Source: Paenibacillus_AP thailandensis (GTDB lineage Bacteria > Bacillota > Bacilli > Paenibacillales > Paenibacillaceae). Taken from it: a DNA stretch of 64,000 nucleotides. The stretch lies in contig NZ_JBHUMY010000003.1 of assembly GCF_042685365.1 (NCBI RefSeq), positions 60,470 through 124,469 of the forward strand, read 5' to 3'. A program made the translations under genes and the position numbers. Shown in pieces: positions 9,815 to 18,868 of this stretch (position 1 is its first letter; each line of letters starts with the position of its first letter). Below the pieces are notes generated by a model. It searched no databases. It was not told where the DNA came from and saw nothing but the letters and a program-made list of their open reading frames with translations.

Positions 9815-9955
9815 AATCGCCTTCCTTTCCAGGTATGTTGATCTAAACTTCGGATAGCAGAAACTTAAAGCCCAAACTCGCCCTCAAGGGAATTCCCTTT
9901 CTTCATTCCGTTTGGCTTGGTCAAGAGGTTCACAGGTTCAGCCCGTATAGCGGAC

Positions 9956-11425
9956 TTAGCCCCGATTCCGCGGCGTTAGATCGTAAACGCTTAAAGCATC
10001 GATGACGGCATCGGGACGAGCCGCAAAAAAAGATATTCCCGCCGCGTCCGTATCCGGATAGATCAAATCGGTAATAACCGCTTGCCCTCCGTTGCCGAAC
10101 ACCTCCACCGAAGCCGCGTCCACGAAAATGCGCAGCTCCATCACCTCCCGCGCTCCCGCGAGCTTAGCGGCATGGATGCCGGAAAACCGGTCATGGAAGC
10201 CGCTCAGGCCGGATTTGGTACGGTCGACGTAAATAGCCATATCCGAGTCGTCGAAGCCGACAACCGTCTCGTTCGAGCCCCCTGCTCTAACCTTGAAGCC
10301 AAACGCCCCGCTTATCGGCAGCCGCGCATGGATCTCGCAGCTGACCAGCTGCAGCTTCCGCAGCGCTTCCTCCGCTTCTCTAGCCGTGGCGCTTCGAAGC
10401 GATAGGACCGGCTTCCGGACAGCCTCCAGCTCGGCGACCGGTTTCTGTACAAGCGTCGCAACGCCTTCTCTTGTTTCCAAAGCAAGCTCTCTCGGAATCG
10501 TCATAGCGCCGCGGAACCCTTCGGTCGGCGTTTGATTCGCATACATCCAGTTGCTCATCCAGCCGATGAAGATTCGTCTTCCGTCCTCCGCGGGAATATC
10601 CGACCAGGTCACGCCGGCATAGTTATCCCGGCCATGGTCGATCCATCGGACTTGCGCCGAAGCGGCATCCGGCGTGAACGCGACACCGTCAAAATCCCCC
10701 GTAAAATACTGCGTCCTCGATCCTTCCGCAAACGCGGGGTCCGCCCCGATGCTCACCAGCATCACCCATTTCGTCCGTTCGGCGTCGCCGTCCACCGCAA
10801 GCGGAAAAAGATCCGGGCACTCCCATACGCCGTCGTGGCAGCCGATGCCGCTGCCGAATTCGCTTCCGAACGTCCAGCTCTTCAAATCCGGGGAATGATA
10901 AAGGCATACCGTCTGGCCGCAGGCGACAATCATCACCCAGCGGTTGCTTTCCCGATGCCAAAATACTTTCGGATCGCGGAAGTCGACGTAAGACTCGTGC
11001 GACAGAACCGGATTGCCCTCGTATTTCGTCCAGCTCCTTCCTTTGTCGGTGCTGTAAGCCAAGCTTTGCCGCTGGATCGGATGGCTTCCCTCCGCCTCCA
11101 GATGGTGAGTAAATATGGCGACCAGCCCCGGACCGTCATCAAAGAAACCGGTCGTATTGTTCCAGTCCACTACCGCGCTGCCCGAAAAGATCATGCCGTG
11201 CTCGTCCGGCGCCAGCGCGACGTCCAGCTCCTCCCAGTTAACGAGATCTTTGCTGACGGCATGGCCCCAATGCATCGGCCCCCAAGTATCGCCCTGCGGA
11301 TGGTGCTGGTAAAATAAATGGTACTCTCCGTCAAAGTAAACCATGCCGTTAGGGTCGTTCATCCAATGAACCCGCGGCGAAAAATGATAGGCGCCTCGAA
11401 AGTTTTGTTTAGCCAATGTCGACAT
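9956..11425 (-). CDS. Intracellular GH32 beta-fructofuranosidase (sucrose/fructo-oligosaccharide hydrolase)
   Basis: 489 residues from the ATG at 11425, preceded by GAGGGAGAG; longer in-frame starts would run into the upstream binding-protein gene. The GH32 catalytic triad is complete: nucleophile Asp24 in WMNDPNG, Asp151 in FRDPK and acid/base Glu202 in WECPDLF. A C-terminal beta-sandwich ends with the usual DASSVEVF-type strand (DAASVEVFGNGGQAV). No signal peptide is present, so it should hydrolyse imported sucrose or fructo-oligosaccharides in the cytoplasm. It is 46 bp downstream of the ABC binding protein and upstream of the fructokinase in the same operon. Confidence 0.92.
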   Translation of the reverse strand: MSTLAKQNFRGAYHFSPRVHWMNDPNGMVYFDGEYHLFYQHHPQGDTWGPMHWGHAVSKDLVNWEELDVALAPDEHGMIFSGSAVVDWNNTTGFFDDGPGLVAIFTHHLEAEGSHPIQRQSLAYSTDKGRSWTKYEGNPVLSHESYVDFRDPKVFWHRESNRWVMIVACGQTVCLYHSPDLKSWTFGSEFGSGIGCHDGVWECPDLFPLAVDGDAERTKWVMLVSIGADPAFAEGSRTQYFTGDFDGVAFTPDAASAQVRWIDHGRDNYAGVTWSDIPAEDGRRIFIGWMSNWMYANQTPTEGFRGAMTIPRELALETREGVATLVQKPVAELEAVRKPVLSLRSATAREAEEALRKLQLVSCEIHARLPISGAFGFKVRAGGSNETVVGFDDSDMAIYVDRTKSGLSGFHDRFSGIHAAKLAGAREVMELRIFVDAASVEVFGNGGQAVITDLIYPDTDAAGISFFAARPDAVIDALSVYDLTPRNRG

Positions 11426-11471
11426 AACCGTTTCTCTCCCTCGTTTTCTATTCTCGTTCCGATTCCCGTGC

Positions 11472-13088
11472 TTAGCCCTTGGTCGCTCTGTCGTAACCGC
11501 TTTGCTTGATTTCAAGCCATTCCTGGAGACCGAGACGGTCCAGTTCTTGTAAATATTCGTCCCATTGCTCGTCGATTTTGCCGTTCTGGTACCATTCCGT
11601 GCGCATTCGGAGCACGTAAGCGAAAAGATCCGTTTCGATCGTCGTCAGCCGGTCCAGCTCTTCGATGGAATTGAATACGCTTGGCATGACGTTGTCGGCC
11701 TTCATATGCGGCACGTAAATATTTTTAATAATATCGAGCCGTTCCTTGGCATCGTCCGGCATCGTCGTATACTTGCCGTAATAAGAATCCAAAATTGCGA
11801 GAGGTCCGCCGATGCTCGTTTTTTCGCGCAGCTCGACGGGCGCGGTGCCTTCCAGCGGCAAATGCTTCAGCATCTTGTTCGCTTCGTCGTATTCAAAAAT
11901 ATTTTGCTGCGTCGTGTCGCCGTAAGTTCCCCAGTTGTTTTGCACCGACTGGAGCGGCTCGTAAAGCTGGTCCACCCATTTGGCCGTTGCTTCCAGATTT
12001 TTGTTCGCGCTCGTTACGACCATCTTGCCGCGGGCGAGACCAAGTCCGTTCGTGCGGGCAACGTTCTTCTCCCCGTCGGGCCCGGCAAGCGGAGGCATGA
12101 CCTCATACGAGTCGTTGGCGCCCGTAATATTGGCTTTATCCCACGAGAAGTATAGTCCGTATTTATGATCCTTCCCTTTGGCCAAATAAGTGCTCCAATC
12201 TTGCGTATACGCTTCGATATCGATAAGCCCCTCTTGATACAGCTCGTGAATGAATCGAACGGCTTCCTTGTAGTCTTCTTGCGCCGCCGTGAAAATAACC
12301 TTGCCGTCGTTGGAGACGACCGCATGGTCGGGGTTCTCGCCAAGTCCAAACGATCCGAACAAGAAGGTCAAATCCTCGGCTCCCGGCTTATTAATGAAGG
12401 ACAACGGAATTTCGTCCGCTTGGCCGTTGCCGTTAGGGTCCTTCGTTTTGAAGGCGATAAGCACCTGCTTCAGCTCCTCCGTCGTGGTCGGCATTTCAAG
12501 GCCCAGCTTGTTCAGCCATTCCGCGTTAATCCACGGCATGCTGTCGACCGACTGGATTCTTTCCTTGCCGCTGCCAAGCTCTTCGATCCATGGGAACGAA
12601 TAAATATTGCCGTCCGGAGCGGTGATCATGCTTTTATATTCGGGCGCCTCCTCCAGCACTTTTTTAAAATTCGGCATATACTGCTCGATCAAATCGTTCA
12701 GCGGGATGATGGAGCCATCCTTCGCAAGCTTCAGAAGCTCATAGTCGCTGTAATCGGCGTTAAAGATGGCGTCCGGCAGATCGCCGCTGGCAACGGCAAG
12801 ATTTCGTTTCTCGACAAAGACGTCCCGGGTGAAGTTTTTCCAGTTGATATGTACGTTCGTTTTCTCTTCGAGCCGTTTGTTGATCAGCTTCTCGTTCGGA
12901 TCCGAAGGAGCGAGCGGAGAGCTTTGCGTAATAAAGTTCAAGGTGACTTTGCCGTTTGGATCCTGCGCCTCGCTGGCCGCCCCGCTCCCGCCTCCGTTGC
13001 CGCTGCAGGCGGACAGCAGAAGCATGGACGCAAGGGCCGAGAGCGCGCCCGCCTTCGCGTTAAACCCGAATTTGCCAGTTGTTTTCAT
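11472..13088 (-). CDS. ABC transporter solute-binding lipoprotein (fructo-oligosaccharide, LplA/YtcQ type)
   Basis: About 538 residues from the ATG at 13088 (GGGAGG upstream). A type II signal peptide with lipobox LLLSAC places the lipidated cysteine at residue 28. The long family-1 solute-binding fold has the family's DPNGNGQADEIPLS segment. It should capture oligosaccharides outside the membrane and pass them to the two permeases encoded just upstream. Its place between the permeases and the cytoplasmic GH32 points to fructo-oligosaccharides as the ligand (inference). No ATPase gene is in the operon, so a shared MsmX-type ATPase elsewhere is probably used, as is common for this class. Confidence 0.9.
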   Translation of the reverse strand: MKTTGKFGFNAKAGALSALASMLLLSACSGNGGGSGAASEAQDPNGKVTLNFITQSSPLAPSDPNEKLINKRLEEKTNVHINWKNFTRDVFVEKRNLAVASGDLPDAIFNADYSDYELLKLAKDGSIIPLNDLIEQYMPNFKKVLEEAPEYKSMITAPDGNIYSFPWIEELGSGKERIQSVDSMPWINAEWLNKLGLEMPTTTEELKQVLIAFKTKDPNGNGQADEIPLSFINKPGAEDLTFLFGSFGLGENPDHAVVSNDGKVIFTAAQEDYKEAVRFIHELYQEGLIDIEAYTQDWSTYLAKGKDHKYGLYFSWDKANITGANDSYEVMPPLAGPDGEKNVARTNGLGLARGKMVVTSANKNLEATAKWVDQLYEPLQSVQNNWGTYGDTTQQNIFEYDEANKMLKHLPLEGTAPVELREKTSIGGPLAILDSYYGKYTTMPDDAKERLDIIKNIYVPHMKADNVMPSVFNSIEELDRLTTIETDLFAYVLRMRTEWYQNGKIDEQWDEYLQELDRLGLQEWLEIKQSGYDRATKG

Positions 13089-13168
13089 AACGTGTGACCT
13101 CCCGAATTTTTTTAGTGGAATAACGGTTTCTATCTGTTGCTTGGCCAAGCTTATGTAAAGGCCGGCTC

Positions 13169-14050
13169 CTACTTCAAAGAACCGACCATCACACCTTTCT
13201 CGAAATACTTCTGGAAGAACGGATACATGACGATCAGCGGCAAGCTGGACACGACGATAGCCGCGTATTTAATAATTTCCGACAATCGCTTCAGCTCCGC
13301 CGCGGCAAGCTGGTCGCCGATCATGCCCGGCTCCACCTGGTTCTGGATCAGAATCGAACGAAGCACAAGCTGCAGCGGATGAAGATTCGGGTTGTCCAGA
13401 TAGATCATCGCATCGAAATAGGCATTCCACTGCCCGACGAAAGCGTACAACGCAAGGACGAACACGATCGGCTTCGACAGCGGCAGAATGACTTGGCCGA
13501 ACACCCGCATCTCCGACGCGCCGTCAACGTTGGCCGCTTCCTTCAGCTCCACGGGTACCCCTTTGAAGAAGGTTCTGGACAAAATAATGTTCCAAACGTT
13601 GACCGCCCCCGGAATAAGGACGGCCCAAGCGGTGTCCAGCAGCCCCAGATTTTTCACCAGCAAATACGTAGGCACAAGCCCGCCGCCAAAAAACATCGTG
13701 ATCAAAAAGATCGTCATGATCAGCCCTTTCCCTTTCAGGCGGTTGTCGGACAACGCGTAGCCCGCGCACACGGAGACGGCGACCGTAAGGAAAGCGAAGG
13801 TAACGGAATATAAAACGGAGTTTCCGAAGCCTCTTAACATAGCCGGGTTGGTTAAAATCTTTTCATACCCTTCCAAGGACCAGTCCGAAGGTTTGAAAGA
13901 TAAGCCCCGGCTCAGCAGCACGGACGGGTCCATAAAGGAAGCGACCGCGACGTAAAACAGCGGCACGACGATAAGCAATACGGCAATTGCAAGGAAAATG
14001 CCGTTCAGGATAAGCAATAACCGGTCCAGACCGGAGTGTTTGACAGTCAT
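13169..14050 (-). CDS. Carbohydrate ABC transporter permease (MalG/LplC type)
   Basis: 293 residues with about six membrane segments, starting with LLILNGIFLAIAVLLIVVPL. The EAA loop (ELKEAANVDGASEMRVFGQV), which contacts the ATPase, is present, as is the family's C-terminal FFQKYFEKGVMVGSLK ending. It forms the inner-membrane channel with the permease at 14073. The spacing of 22 bp to the upstream permease and 80 bp to the binding protein indicates one operon. Confidence 0.92.
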   Translation of the reverse strand: MTVKHSGLDRLLLILNGIFLAIAVLLIVVPLFYVAVASFMDPSVLLSRGLSFKPSDWSLEGYEKILTNPAMLRGFGNSVLYSVTFAFLTVAVSVCAGYALSDNRLKGKGLIMTIFLITMFFGGGLVPTYLLVKNLGLLDTAWAVLIPGAVNVWNIILSRTFFKGVPVELKEAANVDGASEMRVFGQVILPLSKPIVFVLALYAFVGQWNAYFDAMIYLDNPNLHPLQLVLRSILIQNQVEPGMIGDQLAAAELKRLSEIIKYAAIVVSSLPLIVMYPFFQKYFEKGVMVGSLK

Positions 14051-14072
14051 TCTCGCAGCTCTCCTTTCACAG

Positions 14073-15026
14073 TCAATACAGTCCGTCGCCCTCGTTCAGC
14101 CTCTTCACGATGAAGTTGACGGCTACGAGCATGATGACGTTAATAACGGAATTGAACAGTCCGACGGCGGACGAATAAGCGTAATCGCCGGATTGCAGGC
14201 CGATTTTGTACACATAAGTCGGGATGATCTCGGATGTCGGAAGATTCATCGCCGTTTGCATCAAATAAGCCTTCTCGAACCCGATAGACATAATCCCGCC
14301 GGCAGCCAGAATAAACACGACGGCCATAATGGGCCGGATGGTCGGCAGATCGATGTGGCGAATGCGCTGAAGCAGGTTCGCTCCGTCCAGATTGGCCGCA
14401 TGATGCAATTCGGGATCGACATTGGCGAGCGCCGCCACATAGATGATTGAAGCCCAGCCTGCCCCGGTCCAAATATCCGACATTATGTAAATGGCTCTGA
14501 AATACTCCGCCCGCGACATAAACATGACCGGTTCGCCCGTAAACCAAACGATAAGCTGGTTGATCGGGCCTGTCGGAGACAAAAAAATAAACAGCATGCC
14601 TACGACGACGACCACCGATATAAAGTTCGGAGCGTACAGAAATAGTTGAATGTTTTTCTTAATGGCGGCGTGCCTGACCTGATTCAGCATAAGCGCAAGC
14701 AGGATCGGAACCGGAAAGCCTAAAACAAGCCCAAAAAAGCTTAATTTAAGCGTATTCATGAAAATCGCTTCGAAATTTGGAGAAGACAGGAACTTCTCGA
14801 AGTTGTAAAATCCTACCCAGTCGCTTCCCAGAATGCCCTTAATCGGACTGAAATCCTTGAAGGCGATGACAGCACCGTACATCGGGCCGTATTTGAAAAC
14901 AATCGTCAAAGCAAGCGCCGGCGTTAGCAAAAGATAAAGGAACCAATGCTTTCGCAAATAATCCATGAATGCGCTTCCTTTTTTCGCCGCCGTTTTCGCC
15001 TGTTTGGCTTCCATCGCGTTATCCAA
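14073..15026 (-). CDS. Carbohydrate ABC transporter permease (MalF/LplB type)
   Basis: 317 residues with about six membrane segments (HWFLYLLLTPALALTIVFKY first) and an EAA loop (ELHHAANLDGANLLQRIRHI). It is the first gene of the fructan operon. The frame begins with a TTG at 15026, preceded by GGAGGGATAGCCG; an ATG at 15014 is the alternative start. Its promoter should lie in the 473-bp gap shared with the divergent LacI regulator. Confidence 0.92.
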   Translation of the reverse strand: MDNAMEAKQAKTAAKKGSAFMDYLRKHWFLYLLLTPALALTIVFKYGPMYGAVIAFKDFSPIKGILGSDWVGFYNFEKFLSSPNFEAIFMNTLKLSFFGLVLGFPVPILLALMLNQVRHAAIKKNIQLFLYAPNFISVVVVVGMLFIFLSPTGPINQLIVWFTGEPVMFMSRAEYFRAIYIMSDIWTGAGWASIIYVAALANVDPELHHAANLDGANLLQRIRHIDLPTIRPIMAVVFILAAGGIMSIGFEKAYLMQTAMNLPTSEIIPTYVYKIGLQSGDYAYSSAVGLFNSVINVIMLVAVNFIVKRLNEGDGLY

Positions 15027-15499
15027 CGGCTATCCCTCCGTTCGTTTACAAAATTGAATGAATGTTTGTGCAGTATGGACTTTCAGCAGCAGGTATTTGC
15101 GCTTGCCGCATTTACAATTTATCATCCCGCCCATTGTCCGTCAATACATTTTGTAAATTTAATATTGTGCATTTGTTTACTAAAAGCATTAAACATTCTC
15201 GTGATTTTGTAAATATCCCCCGTTAATCCGTGATATATCCAAAGGGTCTAGGTTGAGATAGTGACAGGATACTTACCATTTTTTCGCGCCTCTTGCTCTA
15301 TGATCCATTCCCGATTCGAAGGATTATAGGGCATGAACATTCATCGCACTCGTTTTGTAACTCGAATTGTGCATTTGTAAACTAGTTGTTGCTATTTGTT
15401 GAAAACTATTATACATTGGAATTACATATCGAAATGAATCAGGCTGCGAATCTCGCACTTATAAAATACAAACCTGGCAAGAGGTGAATTCACATATCT
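15027..15499. promoter_or_regulatory. Divergent control region between the fructan operon and lacI, with repeated motif
   Basis: This 473-bp AT-rich gap has no gene. A composite motif occurs twice on the plus strand, at 15149-15182 and 15353-15385. Each copy has TTTTGTAA, a spacer of 7 or 5 bases, the exact 13-mer ATTGTGCATTTGT, two variable bases and ACTA. Further TTTGTAAA/TTTACAAA-like words occur at 15044 (GTTTACAAA), about 15109 and about 15205. One copy lies near the operon start and one near lacI, as expected for a regulator acting on both and perhaps looping the DNA. Binding by the LacI protein encoded at 15500 is an inference. Confidence 0.5.
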
Positions 15500-16540
15500 A
15501 TGGCTAAAGAAAAAGTAACCGTTCAAGATATCGCGGACGCGCTCGGCATATCCCGAAACACCGCCTCCAAGGCGTTGAACGGAACCGGAAGCATTCCCGA
15601 GGAGACTCGGAACAAAGTCATCAAAAAGGCTATTGAGCTCAAATACAAGCAATTCGCGTTTTTGGACAACGATCAGCTGTTATCCAAGCATACGGGGAAC
15701 ATCGCGTTATTGACGGCAAACCTGCCCAACGCCTCGCATTTCGGCTCGGCGCTAATAAGCGGCTTGGAGAAGCGGATCAGCTCCGAAGGCTTCAATCTGT
15801 CCTTTCACATTATCAGGGACGTCGATCAGGCTTCCTTGTCGCTGCCCGTTAACTTCGACGCTTCGAATGTCGACGGCATCATTTGCATCGAGTTGTTTGA
15901 CAAGGCTTACAGCGAGCTTATTACGAATTTGGGAGTGCCGACGATTTTCGTCGATTGCGCCTCCACGATTTGTTATCCCGACTTTAAGGCGGACATTTTG
16001 CTTATGGAGAACGAACGGAGCACCTACCAGCTGACGAAGAAGCTGATAGAGGGCGGTTACGACAGCTTTGGGTTTATCGGCGATTACAACCACTGCCTCA
16101 GCTTTAACGAGCGCTGGGTCGGTTTCAACCGGGCGCTCACGGAGGCCGGCATTCCGCTGGATCTTGACCAATGCATCGTCGACGACGACCGGCTCTTTTT
16201 TTCGAAGCCGGATTGGCTGGACCAGCGCCTGCAGCAGATGAAGCGGCTCCCTTCGGCTTTTGTTTGCGCCAACGATTACATTGCGGTGAGCTTTATGAAA
16301 GCATTAAAAAACAACAACGTCTCCATTCCCGAGGACGTCGCGGTATGCGGTTTCGACAACGGACCGGAGTCCAGAATCGTTGAGCCCCATCTTACGACCG
16401 TCCATATATACAGCAACGAAATGGGCGTAAAAGCCGCGGAAATGCTGCTGTCCAGAATCAACGATCCCGCTCGGCCGTATCAAATCGCTCATATTTTTAC
16501 AAAGCCGGTTATACGGGAAACGACTCCCCGCATCGGCTAG
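15500..16540 (+). CDS. LacI-family transcriptional regulator of the fructan operon
   Basis: 346 residues. The N-terminal LacI helix-turn-helix (TVQDIADALGISRNTASKAL) is followed by the hinge region and a periplasmic-binding-protein-like sensor domain (from about residue 68). The ending PVIRETTPRIG is typical of the family. It is divergently placed from the fructan transport and hydrolysis operon and most likely controls it in response to a fructose-containing sugar. An AAGAGGTGA ribosome site lies about 12 bases before the ATG, slightly far but without a better alternative. Confidence 0.9.
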   Translation: MAKEKVTVQDIADALGISRNTASKALNGTGSIPEETRNKVIKKAIELKYKQFAFLDNDQLLSKHTGNIALLTANLPNASHFGSALISGLEKRISSEGFNLSFHIIRDVDQASLSLPVNFDASNVDGIICIELFDKAYSELITNLGVPTIFVDCASTICYPDFKADILLMENERSTYQLTKKLIEGGYDSFGFIGDYNHCLSFNERWVGFNRALTEAGIPLDLDQCIVDDDRLFFSKPDWLDQRLQQMKRLPSAFVCANDYIAVSFMKALKNNNVSIPEDVAVCGFDNGPESRIVEPHLTTVHIYSNEMGVKAAEMLLSRINDPARPYQIAHIFTKPVIRETTPRIG

Positions 16541-16559
16541 ACGGCGGATTGCAAAAGGA

Positions 16560-16598
16560 GCCGTTCAGAGAAGCCATGGCGCTGGCTTTCTGAACGGC
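16560..16598 (+). terminator. Strong hairpin after lacI
   Basis: The arms GCCGTTCAGAGAAGCCA and TGGCTTTCTGAACGGC pair over 16 bp with a single bulged G, closed by a 6-nt loop. There is little T-tract on either side. It probably separates lacI from the convergent DUF4183 gene. Confidence 0.7.
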
Positions 16599-16618
16599 CC
16601 TAATAGACTCGCCTCATT

Positions 16619-16903
16619 TCAATTCACGACAAATTCGACAGTGACCGGCGTTGCCGGGTCGAGTGTGTTGCCGTCCGGGATCGTGATCGTAGTCGTCGTT
16701 ACGGTAGAAGTATCGCCGGATTGGATCATCGCGTTAATATAAAGACTATAGAACGCGAATGAACCCGGAAAAGCGGTGGCTGCCGTACCATTGTCGTCCG
16801 TGAACGCCGTGGCGGCGATCGCAAACGTTGCGCCCGTGCCGGTCCCGGCTCCTATCGTCGAATTAAATCTTCTGGCTGCCATAAAAGGCTTGATAATAGG
16901 CAT
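16619..16903 (-). CDS. DUF4183-domain protein
   Basis: 94 residues that are almost entirely one DUF4183 domain: an AFTDDNG turn, a LYINAMIQ strand like the family's YINGxLQ, and a strand-rich Thr/Val C-terminus ending VEFVVN. DUF4183 proteins are common in Bacillales genomes and are often linked to spore surface layers; the exact function is unknown. The ATG has AAGGAGTGAAG upstream. The adjacent gene at 17017 carries the same domain, so this is probably a duplicated pair. Confidence 0.75.
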   Translation of the reverse strand: MPIIKPFMAARRFNSTIGAGTGTGATFAIAATAFTDDNGTAATAFPGSFAFYSLYINAMIQSGDTSTVTTTTITIPDGNTLDPATPVTVEFVVN

Positions 16904-17016
16904 TTCATCTTCACTCCTTATGGAACCGGATAAAATCCATCTTCCCTCTTTCAGATCTTACGATTATGTGATGCGAGATTCATAGATTTTGTAACCGGCG
17001 TTTATCCATTGCAGGA

Positions 17017-17652
17017 TTAGGCAATTGAAGTGATTTGCACCGAAAAACGAACCATTTCAAGAATGATCGGACTGCCTTGATAGATGACCCCGCCCGCAGG
17101 CAGAATTACGAGCGAGTCCGGAGTGACATCGAACAATCCGCCTTCCTGTAACATTCCGTTAATGTAAACGTTAAAATAACCGTTTGGCCCCAAGCTCATC
17201 AATCCGGTTGCCGGTTTGCCGTTATCGTCTGTGAATTGATTGGCGGGTATGATTTGGAGGTTATCGAGATCAAGATCCGAACCTGCAATCGTAAAATATC
17301 TCGAAACTGCCGGAATGATGGTCACTTCGGGAATATTGACCGGCCCCGGCGGGCCTTGTATTCCTTGCAACCCTTGAGGACCTCGTTCTCCCGGCAGTCC
17401 CTGTATTCCTTGCAAACCTTGAATCCCTTGCTCTCCCGGTGCTCCTTGTATGCTCTCCCAAGTCGGAGGTGCCGATGGATTCGCTGTCTCCCGGTTATGT
17501 TGGCGCAAGGCACTCGTAAATCGGGTACACGCTTTATGCCTAGCTTTTCGTCTGGATTTCTTTTTTGTCACAACGCGCTTTTTTCGCCTTTTTATTCTTC
17601 TTGGAGGCTTTTTTGGGGCGCATGTTTTCTTATGAATAACGACCCGGGCCAT
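17017..17652 (-). CDS. Collagen-like DUF4183 protein, probable spore-surface protein
   Basis: 211 residues in three parts. A very basic N-terminal segment (about 1-50, rich in Lys and Arg) is followed by 12 uninterrupted collagen-type G-x-y triplets (about 70-106). The C-terminal DUF4183 domain (about 115-211) has FTDDNGKPATG and FNVYINGMLQ and resembles its small neighbour. Collagen-like stalk plus beta-rich head is the design of BclA-type exosporium filaments, so a spore-surface role is plausible but inferred. No signal peptide is present, which fits spore-coat delivery from the mother cell. GAGGAGGAG precedes the ATG. Confidence 0.8.
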   Translation of the reverse strand: MARVVIHKKTCAPKKPPRRIKRRKKRVVTKKKSRRKARHKACTRFTSALRQHNRETANPSAPPTWESIQGAPGEQGIQGLQGIQGLPGERGPQGLQGIQGPPGPVNIPEVTIIPAVSRYFTIAGSDLDLDNLQIIPANQFTDDNGKPATGLMSLGPNGYFNVYINGMLQEGGLFDVTPDSLVILPAGGVIYQGSPIILEMVRFSVQITSIA

Positions 17653-17798
17653 TTCAACTCCTCCTCGAAAGAACTATTGTATATACTATGTCATTTCCAA
17701 TTCCAAGAATGGACTTCTAACCAGGTGCAAGTAGACTTAAACTTTCATCCCATTATATGATATTGATTGATCAATAACTTATCCCTGCATAAAAGCGG

Positions 17799-18761
17799 CT
17801 ACCTCTTGCTCTTCTGCAATTCGCGAACGGTTGCCGCAATGCCGACCGCCGGCCTCGTAACCGGAACTTTCCCGATATAACGTTCGTATTTTTCCCCGCT
17901 TAAGCGCAGCGGCTCCTCCGTTAAATATAGCATCTCGACAACCTCCTTCATAACCGGGACAAACAGGCCGAGCAAAGACAAGCCGAATCTTCCGAGCGGG
18001 ATGACCGGTTTCCGCGTACCGCTTGCTTCACGGGCGATGCGAACGATCTCATGGCCGGATATGACGTCCGAGCCGGGAATGTTCCAGTTCTGCCCGTAAG
18101 CCTGATCGCGGCCCGCCAGCTCCACGACCATGAAAGCCGCGTCCGGCAAATAGACGTATTCGCGCGGAACCTTCATATTGCCGATAAAAAAGGCCATTTT
18201 GCCCGCGGCGATCGCTTCGAGCGTGCCTCCCAAATAAGAAGCTTGATTCGCGGTCGGTCCGTAGTAATCCGGCAGCCGAACGATCATCGCGCGGGCACGA
18301 TTCCATCGGTTGCTGAAAATCATCTGTTCAAATGCAAGACGAACTTTGCCTTTCTTCGTATGCGGCTGTTTGGGATGATCTTCGGTCACTTTGTCGCTCT
18401 GTCTGCGTCCGTAAGGGTAAATCCCGTCTATAGCGACGACCTTTAAGCCCAGCCGATCGGCGGCCTCCATGATCGCTTCCCCGAGCGGAATCAATTTGCT
18501 TTCCATCTCATGGTACGGAACGTTTGCGCAATGGAACATCACGTCCGCTTCTTTCGCCGCGGCTGCCACGTCATCCGGCCGGAAAGCGTCCCCGACGGCC
18601 AACGTCAAATGCGAAGGATTCCCCATCTGCTTCGCAAGGACCTCAAGCTTTTGCCGGGAGCGGCCGAACGCGATCGTAGGAACCCCCCGTTTGACTAATT
18701 CTGCCGCAATAACGGCGCCCGTTCCGCCTGTAGCTCCTACCACAATCGCTTTTTTCATCAT
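17799..18761 (-). CDS. NAD(P)-dependent epimerase/atypical SDR oxidoreductase
   Basis: 320 residues with an N-terminal Rossmann motif VGATGGTGAVIA (G-x-x-G-x-x-G). The extended-SDR body has a YPYG segment where family members carry the catalytic tyrosine region. The fold resembles NAD-dependent epimerase/dehydratases, with the substrate unknown. It is divided from its TetR neighbour by 107 bp that contain TetR-type dyads, so it is probably a TetR-controlled gene. GGAAAGG precedes the ATG. Confidence 0.8.
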   Translation of the reverse strand: MMKKAIVVGATGGTGAVIAAELVKRGVPTIAFGRSRQKLEVLAKQMGNPSHLTLAVGDAFRPDDVAAAAKEADVMFHCANVPYHEMESKLIPLGEAIMEAADRLGLKVVAIDGIYPYGRRQSDKVTEDHPKQPHTKKGKVRLAFEQMIFSNRWNRARAMIVRLPDYYGPTANQASYLGGTLEAIAAGKMAFFIGNMKVPREYVYLPDAAFMVVELAGRDQAYGQNWNIPGSDVISGHEIVRIAREASGTRKPVIPLGRFGLSLLGLFVPVMKEVVEMLYLTEEPLRLSGEKYERYIGKVPVTRPAVGIAATVRELQKSKR

Positions 18762-18782
18762 ACATCAACCTTTCCTTTGTAA

Positions 18783-18842
18783 TTGATTGATTACTAACTT
18801 GATTTCACTATAGCATGTTGTTAGTGATTAATCAATAACTAA
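18783..18842. promoter_or_regulatory. Probable TetR operators upstream of the SDR gene
   Basis: A 22-bp imperfect dyad at 18821-18842 (begins TTAGTGATTAATC, ends AATAACTAA) matches its own reverse complement at 18 of 22 positions. A related word in the opposite orientation (TTAGTAATCAATCAAT on the minus strand) lies at about 18783-18799. Nearly the same 22-mer recurs in front of the TetR gene at 19419, which supports one regulator controlling both genes. Confidence 0.6.
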
Positions 18843-18868
18843 TTTTCAAGACGACGATTTTCGCCGTA

